From contig CM077826.1 in assembly GCA_039720395.1 (NCBI GenBank), forward strand, positions 19,283,053 through 19,347,052: a stretch of 64,000 nt of DNA, read 5' to 3'. Each line of letters starts with the position of its first letter. Positions within the stretch are counted from its first letter, which is position 1. Below, piece after piece: positions 1-12,322 of this stretch. The stretch comes from Liquidambar formosana (Eukaryota; Streptophyta; Magnoliopsida; Saxifragales; Altingiaceae). The notes beneath the pieces are model-generated. The model was not told the origin of the DNA. It did not search any database and saw only the letters and a list, made by a program, of their open reading frames with translations. Made by a program: the position numbers and the translations under genes.

Positions 1-1532
1 GTTCCAACAATGGCAGTCTCTCCCACAAACGCAGACTATACCCAGAGGCGAGAGAGAGAAAGCACACTAAATTCTTCTTTTGTATGCAAATCTTTTGAAT
101 AAAATCAAGTAATTAACGATTTATTCATCCAAAAAAAAAAAATTTTGCTGAGCGGGGTGGTTATGGGTATCCTAAGTAATTAACGGTTTAGGGATGGTTC
201 TTCATCCGCTTGCCCCGTCGGGTTTTGGGGTAGGTTTGGGTATGGTGGTTCAAAGTTGGGTTGGAAATGGTATAGTGCCAATCCGCCCTATTGACATTCC
301 TATTTTGACTCCTATTTTGCAAAACCCACCGTTGAATTAGATAATCTTCCCACATAGGTCATGCATACGATAAATCAAGTTGATTTGAGATTAAGAGTTG
401 CTTCATCTATAAATGTGAGATTTTTAGTGATTAAAAAGATGAGTTTTTGGATTGAATGGTAACAAGTCTCGGATTAAGTTGATTTTGTGTGCGTCATCTA
501 CATGGGAGACTATCTGATCCGATAGTGGGTTTCGCAAAGTATGAGTCAAAGATAGGTCATTTAAAAACTTCTGTAAGAACTTGTGTAAAAACTTGTGTAT
601 ATTGATCTTGACCCATATATATTTTTTCCACAAACGCTGCCTACACGCTCCGAACCTTTGACTCTTCTATGTTACCCCCCCTCCCCCCGGCTTTCCCCGT
701 CCCCACTCTCGCCCCAGACCCAGCCCCCGCTCCCGCTTTGTGCTTCTATGAAATAGACAATTCTTGGAATGAGTGTTTATAGCTAATGAATGTTTGGATT
801 CAAGACTTAGAAGTGGGATTCTGGTTTTGATTTGCACATTAGATTGGGAGAAATGTTATGAAAATGTGAATTGGAATTTCTGTCTTATTTGTAAGAGAAA
901 TGGGTTTTTGGGGATAAATGGAGGAAGTGTGTGGAGATTTGTATTTCCATTTTCTTGGTGTTGGTGAATGGGAGCCTTAATGATTCATAACAATCAACAA
1001 CGATCATGTCCTGTGATCCCAATCTATATTAACAATCAGCAACAATCTGATCGCCTTTGCCAACCTTGACCTCTAGCATTTATATCTGAATTCCATTTTG
1101 GAAGAATTTTCTTTATGACTTCCTCGTAGACAAAACTGAAAAAGTTGCCATTTTTTTAATACCTGGAACACAGTTTGTTGGGGTACACAGACCAGGTTTA
1201 GGAAGGGGAACTGTGTATGCTTACTTACTTCCATATGTGAAACAATGGGGACAGAGTCATAGTGCACTTAGTGGGAATCAGGAAAGGTAGTTACAAGTGC
1301 TAGAGGGATTTTATTTTAAGCTTCTGAAACAAAATCTATGAATAAATATATTTAGGGGGGCCCCCCCAAAACAAAAATTCCTAAGCATCCCGCACTAACT
1401 TTAAATTTTCTTACCCAATATATGAATCAAATTTAATCTAACGGTTGGTTTGACCAAATATGAGTCATACAAAAGAGTTTTAGAGTGCACTTGATGCAAC
1501 TGATAATAGAAGGACTATATATACATATAGAA
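1..1532. other. No gene seen; presumed intron of the PXA/PX gene
   Basis: No coding similarity is recognised on either strand. The stretch contains a C-rich tract around 667-735 and a G/C homopolymer pair near 1356-1368. If the minus-strand gene starting at 3351 is complete, this DNA lies inside its first intron, because no second exon is visible to the left edge. Confidence 0.4.
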
Positions 1533-1688
1533 CGATGATCAGGTGATCACGTGTTGATATAACTTATATCAACACCTGCATTAAGGGTTGTACCTCATGC
1601 ATTAGTGGGTTACAAGGTACATTGGGCCAATGCGAGAGGTACAACCCCCAATGCATGGTATTGATATAACTTATATCAACACGTGCTA
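1533..1688. mobile_element. Palindromic-arm MITE, copy 1 of 4
   Basis: Each end carries the near-perfect palindrome GTGTTGATATAAC/TTATATCAACAC (1551-1575 and 1659-1684). Inside are facing GGGTTGTACC and GGTACAACCC arms with a GCATTGG-type core. The outer sequence GATGATCAGGT at 1534-1544 matches, inverted, the right flank of copy 4 near 57,187-57,197, so the full terminal repeat is about 40 bp. Related copies are at 14788, 16073 and 57067. No coding capacity is visible. The family is a non-autonomous foldback DNA element; its superfamily is not assigned. Confidence 0.7.
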
Positions 1689-2104
1689 ATATATAGTTAC
1701 TAAACCATGTGCCACCAAACAGCTAAATAATGTTTCACAAAGGGGATGATTCCTCATAAGTGCACCAATGGAACTAACAGAATCCTTCAACAACAAGCAG
1801 CCACAAGTAATAAAGCAAAGAACTATAACACAACATCAAAACCTCTTACTGTATACTATTGTGATGATTATTCCATTTTATAAGGAAAATAAAAGGACTT
1901 TGCTGTGATTGTAGGATTCATTTGTTATAAAACAGCATGGGGCACCATCTTCCAAACCGCTAAAGGAAATCTCTTATTGCTACTACACCACCCACCTTCA
2001 AGGCTTCAACTGTATAAAACACTGATGAGGCATAACCCAATGAAGACACACTAAAAAATATCAGAACAAACTCCCACAATTTGTGAGCCACTGTTGTTTG
2101 GAAA
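1689..2104. other. No gene seen
   Basis: AT-rich non-coding DNA between the MITE and the LINE relic, probably intronic to the minus-strand PXA/PX gene. Confidence 0.4.
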
Positions 2105-2372
2105 TTTGGGGGTGTCGAAGGCAGGAGTTTTGGAGGTTATTTATAGTTTGGATGAAAAAGAAGGGGTTGGGATATTATCGTGGGATGAAAAGCAAGGAGA
2201 ATTAATGCAAAAGGGGAGAATTGATGCAAAAGCGGAGTTTGTGAGAATAGCTTGATTGGAGGAGATTAGTTGGAGACAAAAATCAAGTGCTTCTTGGTTG
2301 AAAGAAGGCAACAAAAAATACGAAGTTTTCTCATCAGGTTTCTAATGCTCATAAAAAGGCAAACTTTACTGG
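2105..2372 (+). pseudogene. LINE (non-LTR retrotransposon) ORF2 relic
   Basis: Translation of the plus strand gives a degraded stretch with the block LEEISWRQKS followed by SWLKEGNKK. This is the linker upstream of the reverse transcriptase domain in plant L1-type LINEs (family pattern: EEISWRQKSR...WLKEGDKNTKFFH). A stop codon sits just before LEEISW, and a frame change around 2320 is needed to read on into the SNAHKKANF-like part. Only about 90 codons remain and no RT catalytic motif is present. It is a dead 5' fragment inside the presumed intron. Confidence 0.75.
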
Positions 2373-3248
2373 TAATTGACCTCCCCATGCAAAATATGTG
2401 TTGATTGAAAATTTGCCACCACCAATCACTCCACTCAACAAAAAAGCTCTAACCCTGTAACACTGTTGCAATAACAGATTCTTGACTAAACCAACAGCAA
2501 GGTAACAAGACCATGCCTAAGCATCTCACGACATGGAATAGAAAATTCAATAAAAATGTCAGTGCCATCCATGCACAAATATGAAATTCCATCTTCTTTC
2601 AAACTGAATTTAACGTGTCTCAATGAAAAAATGCCATTGATTTTTTTTTCTTTCTTTTTTTCCCCCCCACCAGGAGTATGCATGCCTTCGCTCGGCTAAT
2701 CCCCTAAATCAATTTACCACCCGCATGAAGTTGTAGCCAATGTCTTGTGCCATGTAAATGTTTGCAGAATACAAAAATCCTATACTATTTATTTCACGAA
2801 CCTGGCAAAGTGATTTTAGAGTTAGAATAAATAAAAAGTTATCACGGCATTCTTTAGTGCACTAAAGACAGTTAGAACACTAAATACACTTAAAAAGCAA
2901 TGTATGAACTATAAGCTTGAAGTAAAAAATTTAAAAAAAAAATTATAAATTTCATCAAAGCATTAACTCGTTTAAATAAGTACAACCTCATGTCACCAAG
3001 CAATCAACAAGCGGCATAATATTAACAGCATGAATTTTTATTTGTTCCCCACTATTTCCTCTATCCACTCAATGTTGTGAGAGTTGCAGCAAAATAATGC
3101 AAAACATGGGCAAATATAATGCTAAAAATAAAAATTACCAAATTCTTTCGACACTTCGAACAGGAATTTACAATCTTCAACTCAAATATATAACAAATTA
3201 ATCAAACAAAAGGCATAATGCTCAACCAAATTTCAGGAAATCACTTAC
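2373..3248. other. No gene seen; start of presumed intron 1 (minus strand)
   Basis: AT-rich sequence without recognisable coding exons. On the minus strand it begins with the splice donor GTAAGT (3248-3243) of the exon described at 3249-3351. The expected second exon of that gene is not found here. Confidence 0.5.
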
Positions 3249-3351
3249 AGGACATGAGATATGACAGTCCCACGACGCATATGACCAGAAAAACAATCCG
3301 TTTCTTTGCTTCCTCGACGAGGTCTCGCATCGCCTGCCTCTCCGTGCTCAT
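3249..3351 (-). CDS. First coding exon of a PXA/PX-domain (sorting-nexin-like) membrane protein
   Basis: The minus strand encodes MSTERQAMRDLVEEAKKRIV, then a hydrophobic segment (FLVICVVGLSYLMS), then a clean GTAAGT donor. This matches my recollection of the conserved start of plant proteins annotated 'Phox-associated domain; Phox-like; sorting nexin C-terminal': a short basic/acidic helix followed by a membrane anchor. Such proteins are thought to act at endomembranes. The exon is 34 codons plus one base; the family continues with Leu, which a T-ending exon would allow. The ATG at 3351-3349 was chosen by family match; the open frame runs further upstream, but that part is low-complexity leader. 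No later exon is visible down to position 1, so intron 1 exceeds 3.2 kb and the rest of the gene lies outside the window. Identity is from memory of the family, not a search. Confidence 0.65.
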
Positions 3352-3773
3352 TTCGAACCAATGTTTCAAAAAAAAAAAAAAAAAAAAATCAACAACTACC
3401 CGAAAATCACTCTCGCAATCCAATGAAATTTCCCCACAAAAAATCTGTGCTTTCGCATTCTCCCGTCTTCCACACGACCGTATCAATCCCTCTATTAAAA
3501 AAAACGCGATCCAAGAACGGAATCGAATCGAATGGAATGCTTGGGAAATGGGATCAGAAAATGGGAATAGAGAAGATTGGGGCACAACCGATCGAATCGA
3601 TTGGCATAATGATTGAGATGGAGAGTGGAGGATTGGGGAATCAAAGGGCGTTTCAACGCGCGGACCGTTAGGTTTGTTCCGTGTGTGGGATTCTCTCACT
3701 TTCTGTCACTTTCTCGCTCGTCCTAGCTGTTTGGTTTGGCTTGGGTAATTTCAACTGCCGAGCAAATGGAGAT

Positions 3774-3808
<35 letters not shown>

Positions 3809-5412
3809 GATATGAATTTTCTAGTTGGTGGCATGGAGGGGAGGTGTGAGAGAGAGACTACTGTGTAATGAGAAGCAATAGTGTTCTTATGTCGTCTGTG
3901 TTTTTTAGGGAAAATGACGGTTCCATTTTCCTCTGCTCCTCTCACTAGCTTACGTTTCTTTTTCTTCAGTCAAAACGTGAAATTAATATTTTTTAAAAAA
4001 AAATTATCAGATAATAATAACGTGGCGATCTGCATTTCCGATATGGCCCCATGTCAGCAACATGGGATGGGCTTGAGAGGAAACTGCAAGAGTTTAAAAC
4101 CCAAATTTTTTTGATATTTGGGTAATTTATGTTCGCTCTTACAATTTAATTGTAATCCCACTTATCTTAAATTTTTAAGGTTTTATAAAAAATATGGTCT
4201 TCCGTCTGCCAAATAAAGGTTATTTTTGTAATTTTATTTTGTTCTAAAATGTTTATTCATTCTGAAAAATTAAATCATAATTTTTATAAATTTTCCATAT
4301 TATCTCTTATTATTTCAATAATTACTTTTAATACAAAATCCAATAGAAAATAAGAAAGGGGTATTTTTGAAAAAATAGAATTTAATAAATAACAAGACAA
4401 TGAAATGATAATTTTTTTTAAACTGCGTGTTTTGTCAAACAATTTGCCTATCTTTGTAGGACGGAATGAGTAAAAGGTTTTATGAAAACTAATCAGTGTC
4501 GACCTTGTCTTTTGGAAAACTACCATGCAGAAGAAAGGTTTCTAAAATTTGTTGTTTAAGGTAAATTTTTTGGTCAAAAATGAAAAAAAGTCCGTATATG
4601 AACCCAAAAAAAAAAAAATCACAAATTTTGAAAAGAAAATTATTTTTCAAAGTTATTAAGATAATGTTTTTTAGTGAACTAGTTTTTATTAAAACCTTTT
4701 ATATTTTTATAAAACTTTAAAAAATTAAAATAAATGAGTGGTACAAATGTTTTTTTTTTTTTTTTTTTTTTGTTTGGAGGTGTAAATAAATTTAAGGGGT
4801 GGCATTATGGCAATAAACACCCTTGTATTATTTTATTTGTTAGTGGGACTGAGGTACCAAGCCATAGAAGAGTCCAAAACCGCCGCCCAAAACCCCCTTT
4901 AAAAAAAATAAAAATAAATAAAATAATGGGTTAGGTTTCAAATGCTTAATCTATCTTTTATACTAGTGTGGTTTCATCAAAATTTTAATTATAGGTGATT
5001 TTTTTTTTTCCCTTTTCGTAAAGGAAACTCACACTTTGTCCCTTTAGGTTTAACGTACCCTTTCTATTTTTCACCTTATAGTTTTGAAATATCGTCGCTT
5101 TTATGACTCTTTTTTTTTTTTTGATGGAAGAGATGAGAGTAGTAGATGGTGTTAAGGGTTGAAATTATAAAATCTATTCATACTACCCCGTCAAAAATTC
5201 AATAATGATAAGCGGGACGAAAAATGGAGGACATAAAATAGAGACGAATAACATTGTTAACTCAATGTTATGTTTGACTTTTTCCTTATTCTATATCTAT
5301 ATATTACAAAAAAAAAGAAGTGGAGAGATTTTAGGGATCTCATCTTCTTCCAAATCATAACTCTTTTGATTTTTGTTTAAATGGATATTTGTTATGTGTT
5401 TAAATTTTAGCA
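3352..5412. other. Probable 5' leader/promoter of the minus-strand PXA/PX gene, then intergenic DNA
   Basis: From 3352 to about 3735 the minus strand is pyrimidine/purine-skewed with a long A-run (3368-3388), typical of a 5' leader. An (AT)n run follows at 3776-3806. The rest to 5412 is AT-rich with many homopolymers and no supported gene. Confidence 0.35.
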
Positions 5413-5951
5413 GTGGGGATGTAGTTGTTGCCCTCGTTTGTGAGGAAGAAAGGGAGGAGGAGTGTGAACTCCATTGTTATCTGATTAAAATCTTAACTTA
5501 TCTGAAATGTTTTTGTGTGAGTTTTTGTGATTATTCTAATGCAATTCTTATGGAATTATCCGATGCATTTTATGTGTGATGCATAATTATTTATTTTATC
5601 TTGAATTTAGGTGGGGATGTAGTTGTTGCCTAGATTTGTGGGGAGGAAAGGGAGGAGAGGTATGAACCCCATTGTTATCTGGTTAAAATCTCACTTATCT
5701 GAATTGTCGTTGTTGAGTTTTTGTGATTATCTTGATGCAATTCTTGTGAAATTATCTTGATACATTTTCTGTGTAATACATCATTATGGAATTATCTTGA
5801 ATTTAGGTGGGGATGTGGTTGTTGCCTGGGTTTGTAGGGAGGAAAGGGAGGAGGGGTGTGAATCTCATTGTTATCTGAATAAAATCTCAATTTATTTGAA
5901 TCGTCGTGGTTGAGTTTTTGTGAGTATCCTGATGCAATATTGTGGAGTGTT
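5413..5951 (+). repeat. Three-copy tandem repeat, unit about 197 bp
   Basis: Three direct copies begin at 5413, 5611 and 5807, each opening with GTGGGGATGT(A/G)GTTGTTGCC. Spacing is 198 and 196 bp; the third copy is cut at about 5951. Copies 2 and 3 are each preceded by TTGAATTTAG, so each junction looks like a splice acceptor (AG followed by G). Copy 1 is open over about 60 codons but the others contain stops, so coding is not supported. Confidence 0.85.
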
Positions 5952-6352
5952 TTGATAAAACCTAGTCGAATGAGAGAGGTGGTTTCCAGTGCGAGTGGAT
6001 TCCTTTTTGGGAATTGCTGAATTGAAGGAAATGTTTGAGGAAGTGGTATTCGAAATTTAGACAAAAACCCAGTTATTTGATTTTTGAAGTAATCTCACCC
6101 TCCAAATTAGGAATTCCCATATTTAGATATTTTTTGTCTCTTAACAGTGTTAAAACCACTTACCAATCAAGTTCAGCCACATCAGTGGTCTTATATTTTG
6201 GTCCAATAGTAGTCCTATGTATCACTACTCGTCAAAATTTATACATAAATTTATAACAAATTTACAGTTCATCAATTTCAAAAAACGGTATTTTGGAATT
6301 TTGGAATGGTCTTCTTCTTGCACAAGGAAAATGAATTAAAAGAATACATTTA

Positions 6353-6632
6353 GAAGGGGATGATAGTATTGTCATTAATAGTATTAGTAAGTCACAAAAT
6401 TGCCCTTGGAAGATTTATATTATTTCAAATGATTATATGAAGATTATTTTAAAGTGTAATATAGAAGTTAGAATAAATCATGTTTATAGAAAAGGAAATC
6501 AAGTTGCTAATTTCTTAACTAATTTAGGTCACATAATTAAAGGTAATCAGATTTGGGATTTTAATTTTTCGAAAGAAATTTTAGGTATTCTTTGAGAAGA
6601 TTCTATTGGTAGATCTAGTACACGTTGGTAAT
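6353..6632 (+). pseudogene. RNase H-like (retrotransposon-type) domain relic
   Basis: An open stretch on the plus strand reads GDDSIVINSIS near its start, then HVYRKGNQVANFLTNLG. This is the pattern of the plant RNase H-like domain found at the C-terminus of LINE ORF2 and in derived genes (…EGDS..VI…; H..REGN..AD.LA..G). A stop follows at 6593-6595. The N-terminal half of the domain and an initiator are missing, so it is a fragment. Confidence 0.65.
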
Positions 6633-7745
6633 GACATGTTCTTTTCTACCAAAAAAACAAAAAAGGAAATTTCAAAAGGGCATTTTGGTTAATATAGGTC
6701 GTTTAATTATTCATGTGATAATCAGATGCGTTTTTGGTTCAATTTACTGACATGCCATTGAAAGAAGAGATTATAGTAGTGCCTTCTCCAAATTATTGGG
6801 ATGCATTTCTCGAAAAAATAAAATAAAATAAAATAAAACTGTAAGAGATCGAATGAAAAAGTAAAAAATTACCAAACTAAAAAGGGCAAAGTATGGTTTT
6901 TTCAAAAAAAAAAAAAAAAAAAAAATGTTGGGTATTAATATTGGCCCCCAAAATGGAAAATAAATAAATAAAAACGATCTAGCTTAATCCATAATTGATA
7001 ACGCCATATATGCTTCCTTACCACTGAAACAGTCACAATCAGAAGGGCAAGTTTGCCTACATCAAACAGATCGAGTTAGTTTCACCAGAAAATCGAATTA
7101 TGGTTCTGTTGATTACATTTTTTTTTTGTGGAAACTGCTGAAGATAGGCACCCAGCTTTGTGTAATTGAGTGGCTTCACTCTCTTGTGTCTGCTTGTCCT
7201 CTATTTCATGTGTCCATGGCTAATTGCTATCAATTGTAATATATATAGAGATTTGGAAACAAAGGATCCCACATTAAAAACAACAATTACTGTTAGGTGG
7301 CCTGGCCTCTCTTTGCCTCTTCAAGTGCAGTAATAAATAAATAGAAGACACCTCGTACAATTAAAACTAAACAAAAGTATAAATAAATGTTGACCACCAG
7401 CCACATTATGAATTCAAAAAAGCATGATTCTAATGGTGGCTCTGTATTGTGGGAACCCAACTCAAGAGGCCGAAGCAGCAGCACATGGCATACTTGTCAT
7501 ATCATTATGACTTATGAGGTGGCCCTTCATCTTGCATGAGGACCTTGCACTAGCATTGAGTCATCTTTTTTTCTTTTTCTTTTTGGTATGAAATTATTTA
7601 TGGTTTACCTTAACATACGCTGATACACCCAGGCATGAAGTACCCAATGCTTTTACAAAAAAAAAATGGAAAAAAGAAATGGATGGTACACAATGATTTA
7701 GGTTGTCATGCTTAAAATGAATTGTCATAGTCTACAAAATTATCA
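6633..7745. other. No gene seen
   Basis: AT-rich intergenic DNA with poly-A at about 6905-6925 and no recognisable coding or RNA features. Confidence 0.4.
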
Positions 7746-7947
7746 TTTTTTTTTTTTTTTTTTTTTTGGTCTTTGATTCAATGTATCCCCAAAGCTGGCA
7801 ATCAAAGGACTAATCACCGTTGCGACGGGTGGGTAACGGTTTAGGAATTTTCCAAAATATTGGAACTTGATCTTAGGATCTTTTACTTGCACTCGAGACA
7901 GCTACTTTGTGGTCAAGTGCCCAACCACTAGACCAAGAGGTCGATCT
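7746..7947 (-). mobile_element. tRNA-derived SINE (minus strand)
   Basis: Read on the minus strand, the element starts near 7947 with CTTGGTCTAGTGGTTGGGCA, a good RNA polymerase III A-box context. A weaker B-box-like GTCTCGAGTGCAAG follows about 45 nt later. A unique body then ends in a 20+ nt poly-A tail (poly-T at 7746-7767 on the plus strand). The sequence CCAAGAGGTCGATCT is repeated just beyond the 5' end (7953-7967). Clear target-site duplications were not found. Confidence 0.65.
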
Positions 7948-7967
7948 AAACCCCAAGAGGTCGATCT

Positions 7968-9483
7968 AAGACTTTAAGAAACGTAAAGTCATGGATTCAA
8001 CTCTTTCCATGCACTCTCTGGGATAAATTAATTATCGGCCAATTTTATCCTAAATTGATTGGTAAGGAGTACTGAGTGACAATTAATCTTAAATGCGTCA
8101 AAGAGAAATTATTCTGTTGTAAGAAAAGATAAAAAAAAAAGGTTGTCATCTTGAGACTTAAATGAATACTCTTCCAAGGCACATTTATATATATACAGAC
8201 ATCTTATATTGCAGGATCAATGATGCATTTAAATTTGTACAAGATAGAAATGAACACGCCGTGCTCAATACGTACCTTTCTTTCCATCTTTCTATATGCA
8301 CTGAGAAGTGAGAGCATGATTAAGCTCACTCTGGCCATCCATTATCTCTGTGCTTGGTTGAAGAAATCAAAGCGGTATTATAAGATAGAGCCCACATGTA
8401 TTTAAAGCAGTGCTATACAGCCACGAAAATTAATGTCCACTTTTTACTTTTATTTGAAGCTAAGCCGAAACCCACCTCTTCTAGCAGCATTTTCTCAGCC
8501 AAATGTCGAGGAATCTCACAATTGACATTGGCCAAATGTTGGATTTGATATAACTTCATATACTTATTTTGGCACATTACCTAATAGTTTAGGTTTTTGG
8601 ATGATTTCTCTTAACAATTAACATAGTATTAAAATCTGTCATTCTCGTAACTTGTTAGTGAACCGTTTTTTTTTTTTTTTTTGTTCACGTAATATGCCAT
8701 GTTCTTATCCTATTGGGCTTTTACATGAGAGGAGTGCTAAGAAGTCTCACATATCTCACCCAATTATTAGATTTAATTAATACAATTTCATATTCGTATT
8801 TGGACTTTCCATCTACCAATGTTGGGTCTATTAGGCTTATCCAAACGGGCCCTTAGGCTATTGGGTGATTTCTTCCAACAAACTTTTGATGGTCCAATTG
8901 GTCCATGTAATTCACAACCACCTATATATCTTATATCACTTTCATAATAAAGGTTTTTTTTACCTAAATTTAATTTGGTGTCTTTGATTACCTCTATTTA
9001 TCTTAATTTAATTTATATTTAATTGGTTATTGTTTGTGCACTCTTGTTTTCATTCACACAGTGAATAGAAAAAAAATATAATAATGATAATAATAAAGAG
9101 ATTGTTTGGTAGTATTTCCAAACATTCTGAAGATAAGAAAATGAATTGAAGAATATCACAATGGTGGTGATATTAGGAGTAGAAGGGGGTTGAATCAGGA
9201 TAGTGTCCTTTGTAATTCTTGCCATGCATGCAAATACGCAATGGCGATATTGGGCATGGAAGGTTCCGGGGCCGTGAGCTTTACGAGCAGGGGGGGCACA
9301 CTGTTGATTTTAAATGATCCAAAATGCCGAAGTTGGGAAATACTAGTCAGCGCCGACTTTGTCCTACAATCTTGCGTTATTATGTGAATTTAGTTTTGTT
9401 TCAATTTTAAGGGTTTAATCGTATAAGTGGGTTTCACAACTTTACTTTCTTATTCTGTTGTTAAGGCAAAATTATAGGATAAA
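7968..9483. other. No gene seen
   Basis: AT-rich intergenic sequence. Short open frames lack family resemblance, and a poly-T run lies at about 8667-8682. No RNA or regulatory element is recognised. Confidence 0.4.
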
Positions 9484-9654
9484 GTGTGGGATTACCTAGC
9501 AATTTCTGTCGAAATTTTAGCCACCGAACCGCCTCAATCCTTCTTCCGAAAAACTTTGAGAGGTTTACATTAGACTTTGACTTTTGTGGAAATTAAAAAT
9601 TCGGAATTCCAGCATATGTTTGTTTCTCAAATTCTTCTCTATAACCTAACTTTC

Positions 9655-9686
<32 letters not shown>

Positions 9687-10075
9687 TTTTATATTTTTTT
9701 GGTTGTCGTTAGATGTCCCTGTTTCCTATATATTGAAAGTTAGACGAACCTGACGGGCTGACACCAAACAATGAACATATACATACCTGCAGCCCGCCAA
9801 CGACATTACAACAACTTATATCTCTCAAAAAAAAAAAAAAAAAAAAAACCCTAAAGTGATTTGTAGATTTAAATTTGGAGTTTATTATTATTGTTATTAT
9901 TAGTATTTGTGAGATGATGGCACTAATGTCTCCACTTGGGTGATGGGGACTTTTGGGTAAGACGGCCCATATCGGGCGGACAGTTTGGAGATGTATTTTC
10001 TTTCATCTTGGACCAATCCTATGTCTTTAGCCTAAACTCACGTAGTCACATGCACACTCACCACCTGCAGCTATT
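9484..10075 (+). pseudogene. Partial copy of the PERK kinase gene: intron 4 end, exon 5 and intron 5
   Basis: The stretch 9484-9830 resembles PERK intron 4 at about 23,800-24,110; shared blocks include GACTTTTGTGGA-type and GAACATATAC..ACCTGCAGCC sequence. The stretch 9912-9956 matches the end of PERK exon 5 (DxxTxVSTxVMGTFG), with the same GTAAGA donor at 9957. The intron-5 copy follows and ends in a preserved acceptor (ACCTGCAG at 10063-10070). The exon 6 copy breaks off after a few codons. The copy lacks the SINEs, organelle DNA and viral DNA that fill the intron in the main gene. A second piece of the same copy lies at 12,525-12,720. It has no complete reading frame. Confidence 0.8.
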
Positions 10076-10222
10076 TGACATATGTGTTTTGTGTATTTGT
10101 GTTAATTGAGTAGTGGGATACGTGAGATATTTATTACCAAGTATTGGTCCTGCTAAAACAGATCCTAAAAGGGCGAGCTACCTGCCATCATCGTAACCTA
10201 TGTGTGTGTTGTGTTTAGTTTT

Positions 10223-12322
10223 GGTAAATTACATTTAGTCCCCCTCTAATATCTAATAATTATGGATACACCCCCTCTTATTTATGAAATTACACTGCCA
10301 ACCCTTCTTATGATGATGAGTTTAACCGTGTTAATAAAATAGGTAAAATGACATAAATGCCCATAAATTCAAGCAATGAAGACAATGAATTGGAGGTGGC
10401 CTGGTGGGAGATCAACAACATTCCATAAGGTAACTTTGTGCTTGGAAATTAATTTTTATCAAATATATTGCAAATTAATTCACTATTTATTTTATTTTAT
10501 TTTTATTTATTTTTTTTGCTAAGTAATCATCCATTCTTCCTGCAAAAAAACTATATGACATAAAGTAAGGTTCAAAAGCAAGAAATAAATAAATTAAGTA
10601 CAAAAAAAGACTACAACATAAAAGGGTAGAACAAGGCATGCTAATCCTAGACATTAATATTTCCCATGCAAATCACACATAAAAATAATAGATGAAAATA
10701 AAATGAATGTACGCTCAGCAATGTGTTGGTGGACCCATTACTTCTCTTCTTTTCCGTCTTCGCCCAAATTGCCCTGATCTCATCATAATTTTATGGTTAA
10801 GTAGATTTATTTTTTTCTTCTTTGAAAAAAAAATGGACTTGATCGTGTGTTTTTTGGAACAAAGCAAAATTATAATTCTCTCCATTAAAATACAAGAATA
10901 AATAAAAACTAGGGAAAATTACAGTTTACCTCCCTAAACTTTAGGCCAAAATCACTTTTCACCCTTCATCTTCAAAATCAGACAAATAGCCCCTTGAAGT
11001 TTCCAAAATGTTCTTTGAAAAAACGCCGTTAACGGAAATTGTTAAATGTCAATTTTACCCATGATATATAACGAAATTACAGCCCAAATGAATAAATGAA
11101 CTTATTGAATTGTTTCTAGGGTTCATCACAAGTTCCCAATCTCTGCCAATTCCCTCCCAAAAACACACGCACACTCTCTCTCTCTCTCTCTCCCTTTATA
11201 TATATATATATATAACCCTTTGATTTTCTTCCCTGATTTGATGAATCCAAGGGTCATAAGTTTAATTTTCTTGTACGGAAAGTGTTCTCGCTCTACTGTT
11301 ATAGCAAAATCCTTCGGTGAGATGAAGGTTTAGAAAACCCAAAAACACCATCAATTTGTTCCATGAGCATCGACTGCGAGAGCCTCGGCGGCAAGTGCTA
11401 GAGCACGGACCTTCACTGCGAGATCCATTATGAGATCGTCGGCGATTTGTAGTAATTTTTCAATTGGTTTTGGTGGGGTTTGACAGCTGGATATGGTGTT
11501 GGTTTCGTGTGGTTTTGGTTTGATTTCAGTGGTTTTTTTTTGGGTTTGTTTTGATGGTAACAAAAGGTGGTGGTAGAAGTACTTATGGTGGTTTTGGGTT
11601 GGTGTTATGAGATAATTAATTTAACGAGAATGTGGGGTTTAGCAGCTGGAAATGATGGATGAGTTCATGTGGTTTTGGTTTGTGGTTCTAATGGTAAACA
11701 AAGGTGAGGTGCTATCGTGGTGTTTGTCTGGGTGGTTTTGGGTTAGTACTAACATTGGTTTAGATGGTTTAAGGGAGGACATGGGGGTAGGAGAGAGCAT
11801 CAGAGAACAAGACAGGGAAGATAGCATGAAAGGGCATTTTGGGTATAAAATCACATTAAGTTGGTCACGTGCAATACACGTGATGAATTTCCGTTAAAAA
11901 TCTTACCGTTGCTAGACATAAGGGGCTAAAGTGATAATGTTTAAAATTTCAAGGGGCTATTTGTCTGATTTTAAATATGAGGGGTGAAAAGTGATTTTGG
12001 TCTAAAGTTTAAGGGTGCAATCTGTAATTTTCCCTAAAAGCTATTTATTTGAAAAGGGAAGTATGGTGTTTGGTTTGTTCGGGAAGATAAAAGAAAGGAG
12101 AGGAATGTGAGATTATCAATAAGAATATGAGGGTAATTTTGGCATTTTCAAAAAATTTAAGTGTGACGTCATCAGAATAAGATAGAGTTGTAGTCGGCTG
12201 TTTTGATGAGGGGGTGTGTTTGTAATTTATTTACTAAAGTAGGGGTTATGGTGTTATTTCATAAAATAAAGGGGTGCATATATAATTATTAAAAACTAGA
12301 AGGGGTGTAAATATAATTTACC
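10223..12322. mobile_element. Outer TIR DNA transposon (non-autonomous), hosting a second element
   Basis: The left end (from GGTAAATTACA, 10223) and the inverted right end (TATAATTTACC, ending 12322) share a long imperfect inverted repeat containing facing ACCCCCTCTTATTTATGAAAT-like tracts, about 100-150 bp. The element sits inside the duplicated PERK fragment and contains the element at 10912-12034. No transposase is recognisable. Target duplications are obscured by a (TTTC)n run on the right. A relative of its right arm is at 45,783-46,066. Confidence 0.6.
10912..12034. mobile_element. Mutator-like non-autonomous element with 9-bp target duplication
   Basis: The element begins GGGAAAATTACAG and ends CTGTAATTTTCCC. 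Its terminal inverted repeats extend about 140 bp (10912-11055 against 11890-12034), both carrying ATCACTTTTCACCC and AAATCAGACAAATAGCCCCT blocks. It is flanked by 9-bp direct repeats TAAAAACTA (10903-10911) and TAAAAGCTA (12035-12043), with one mismatch. Long TIRs plus 9-bp duplications are the signature of Mutator-like elements. The 0.85 kb interior has (CT)n and (AT)n tracts and G-rich repeats but no transposase, so it is non-autonomous. Confidence 0.85.
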
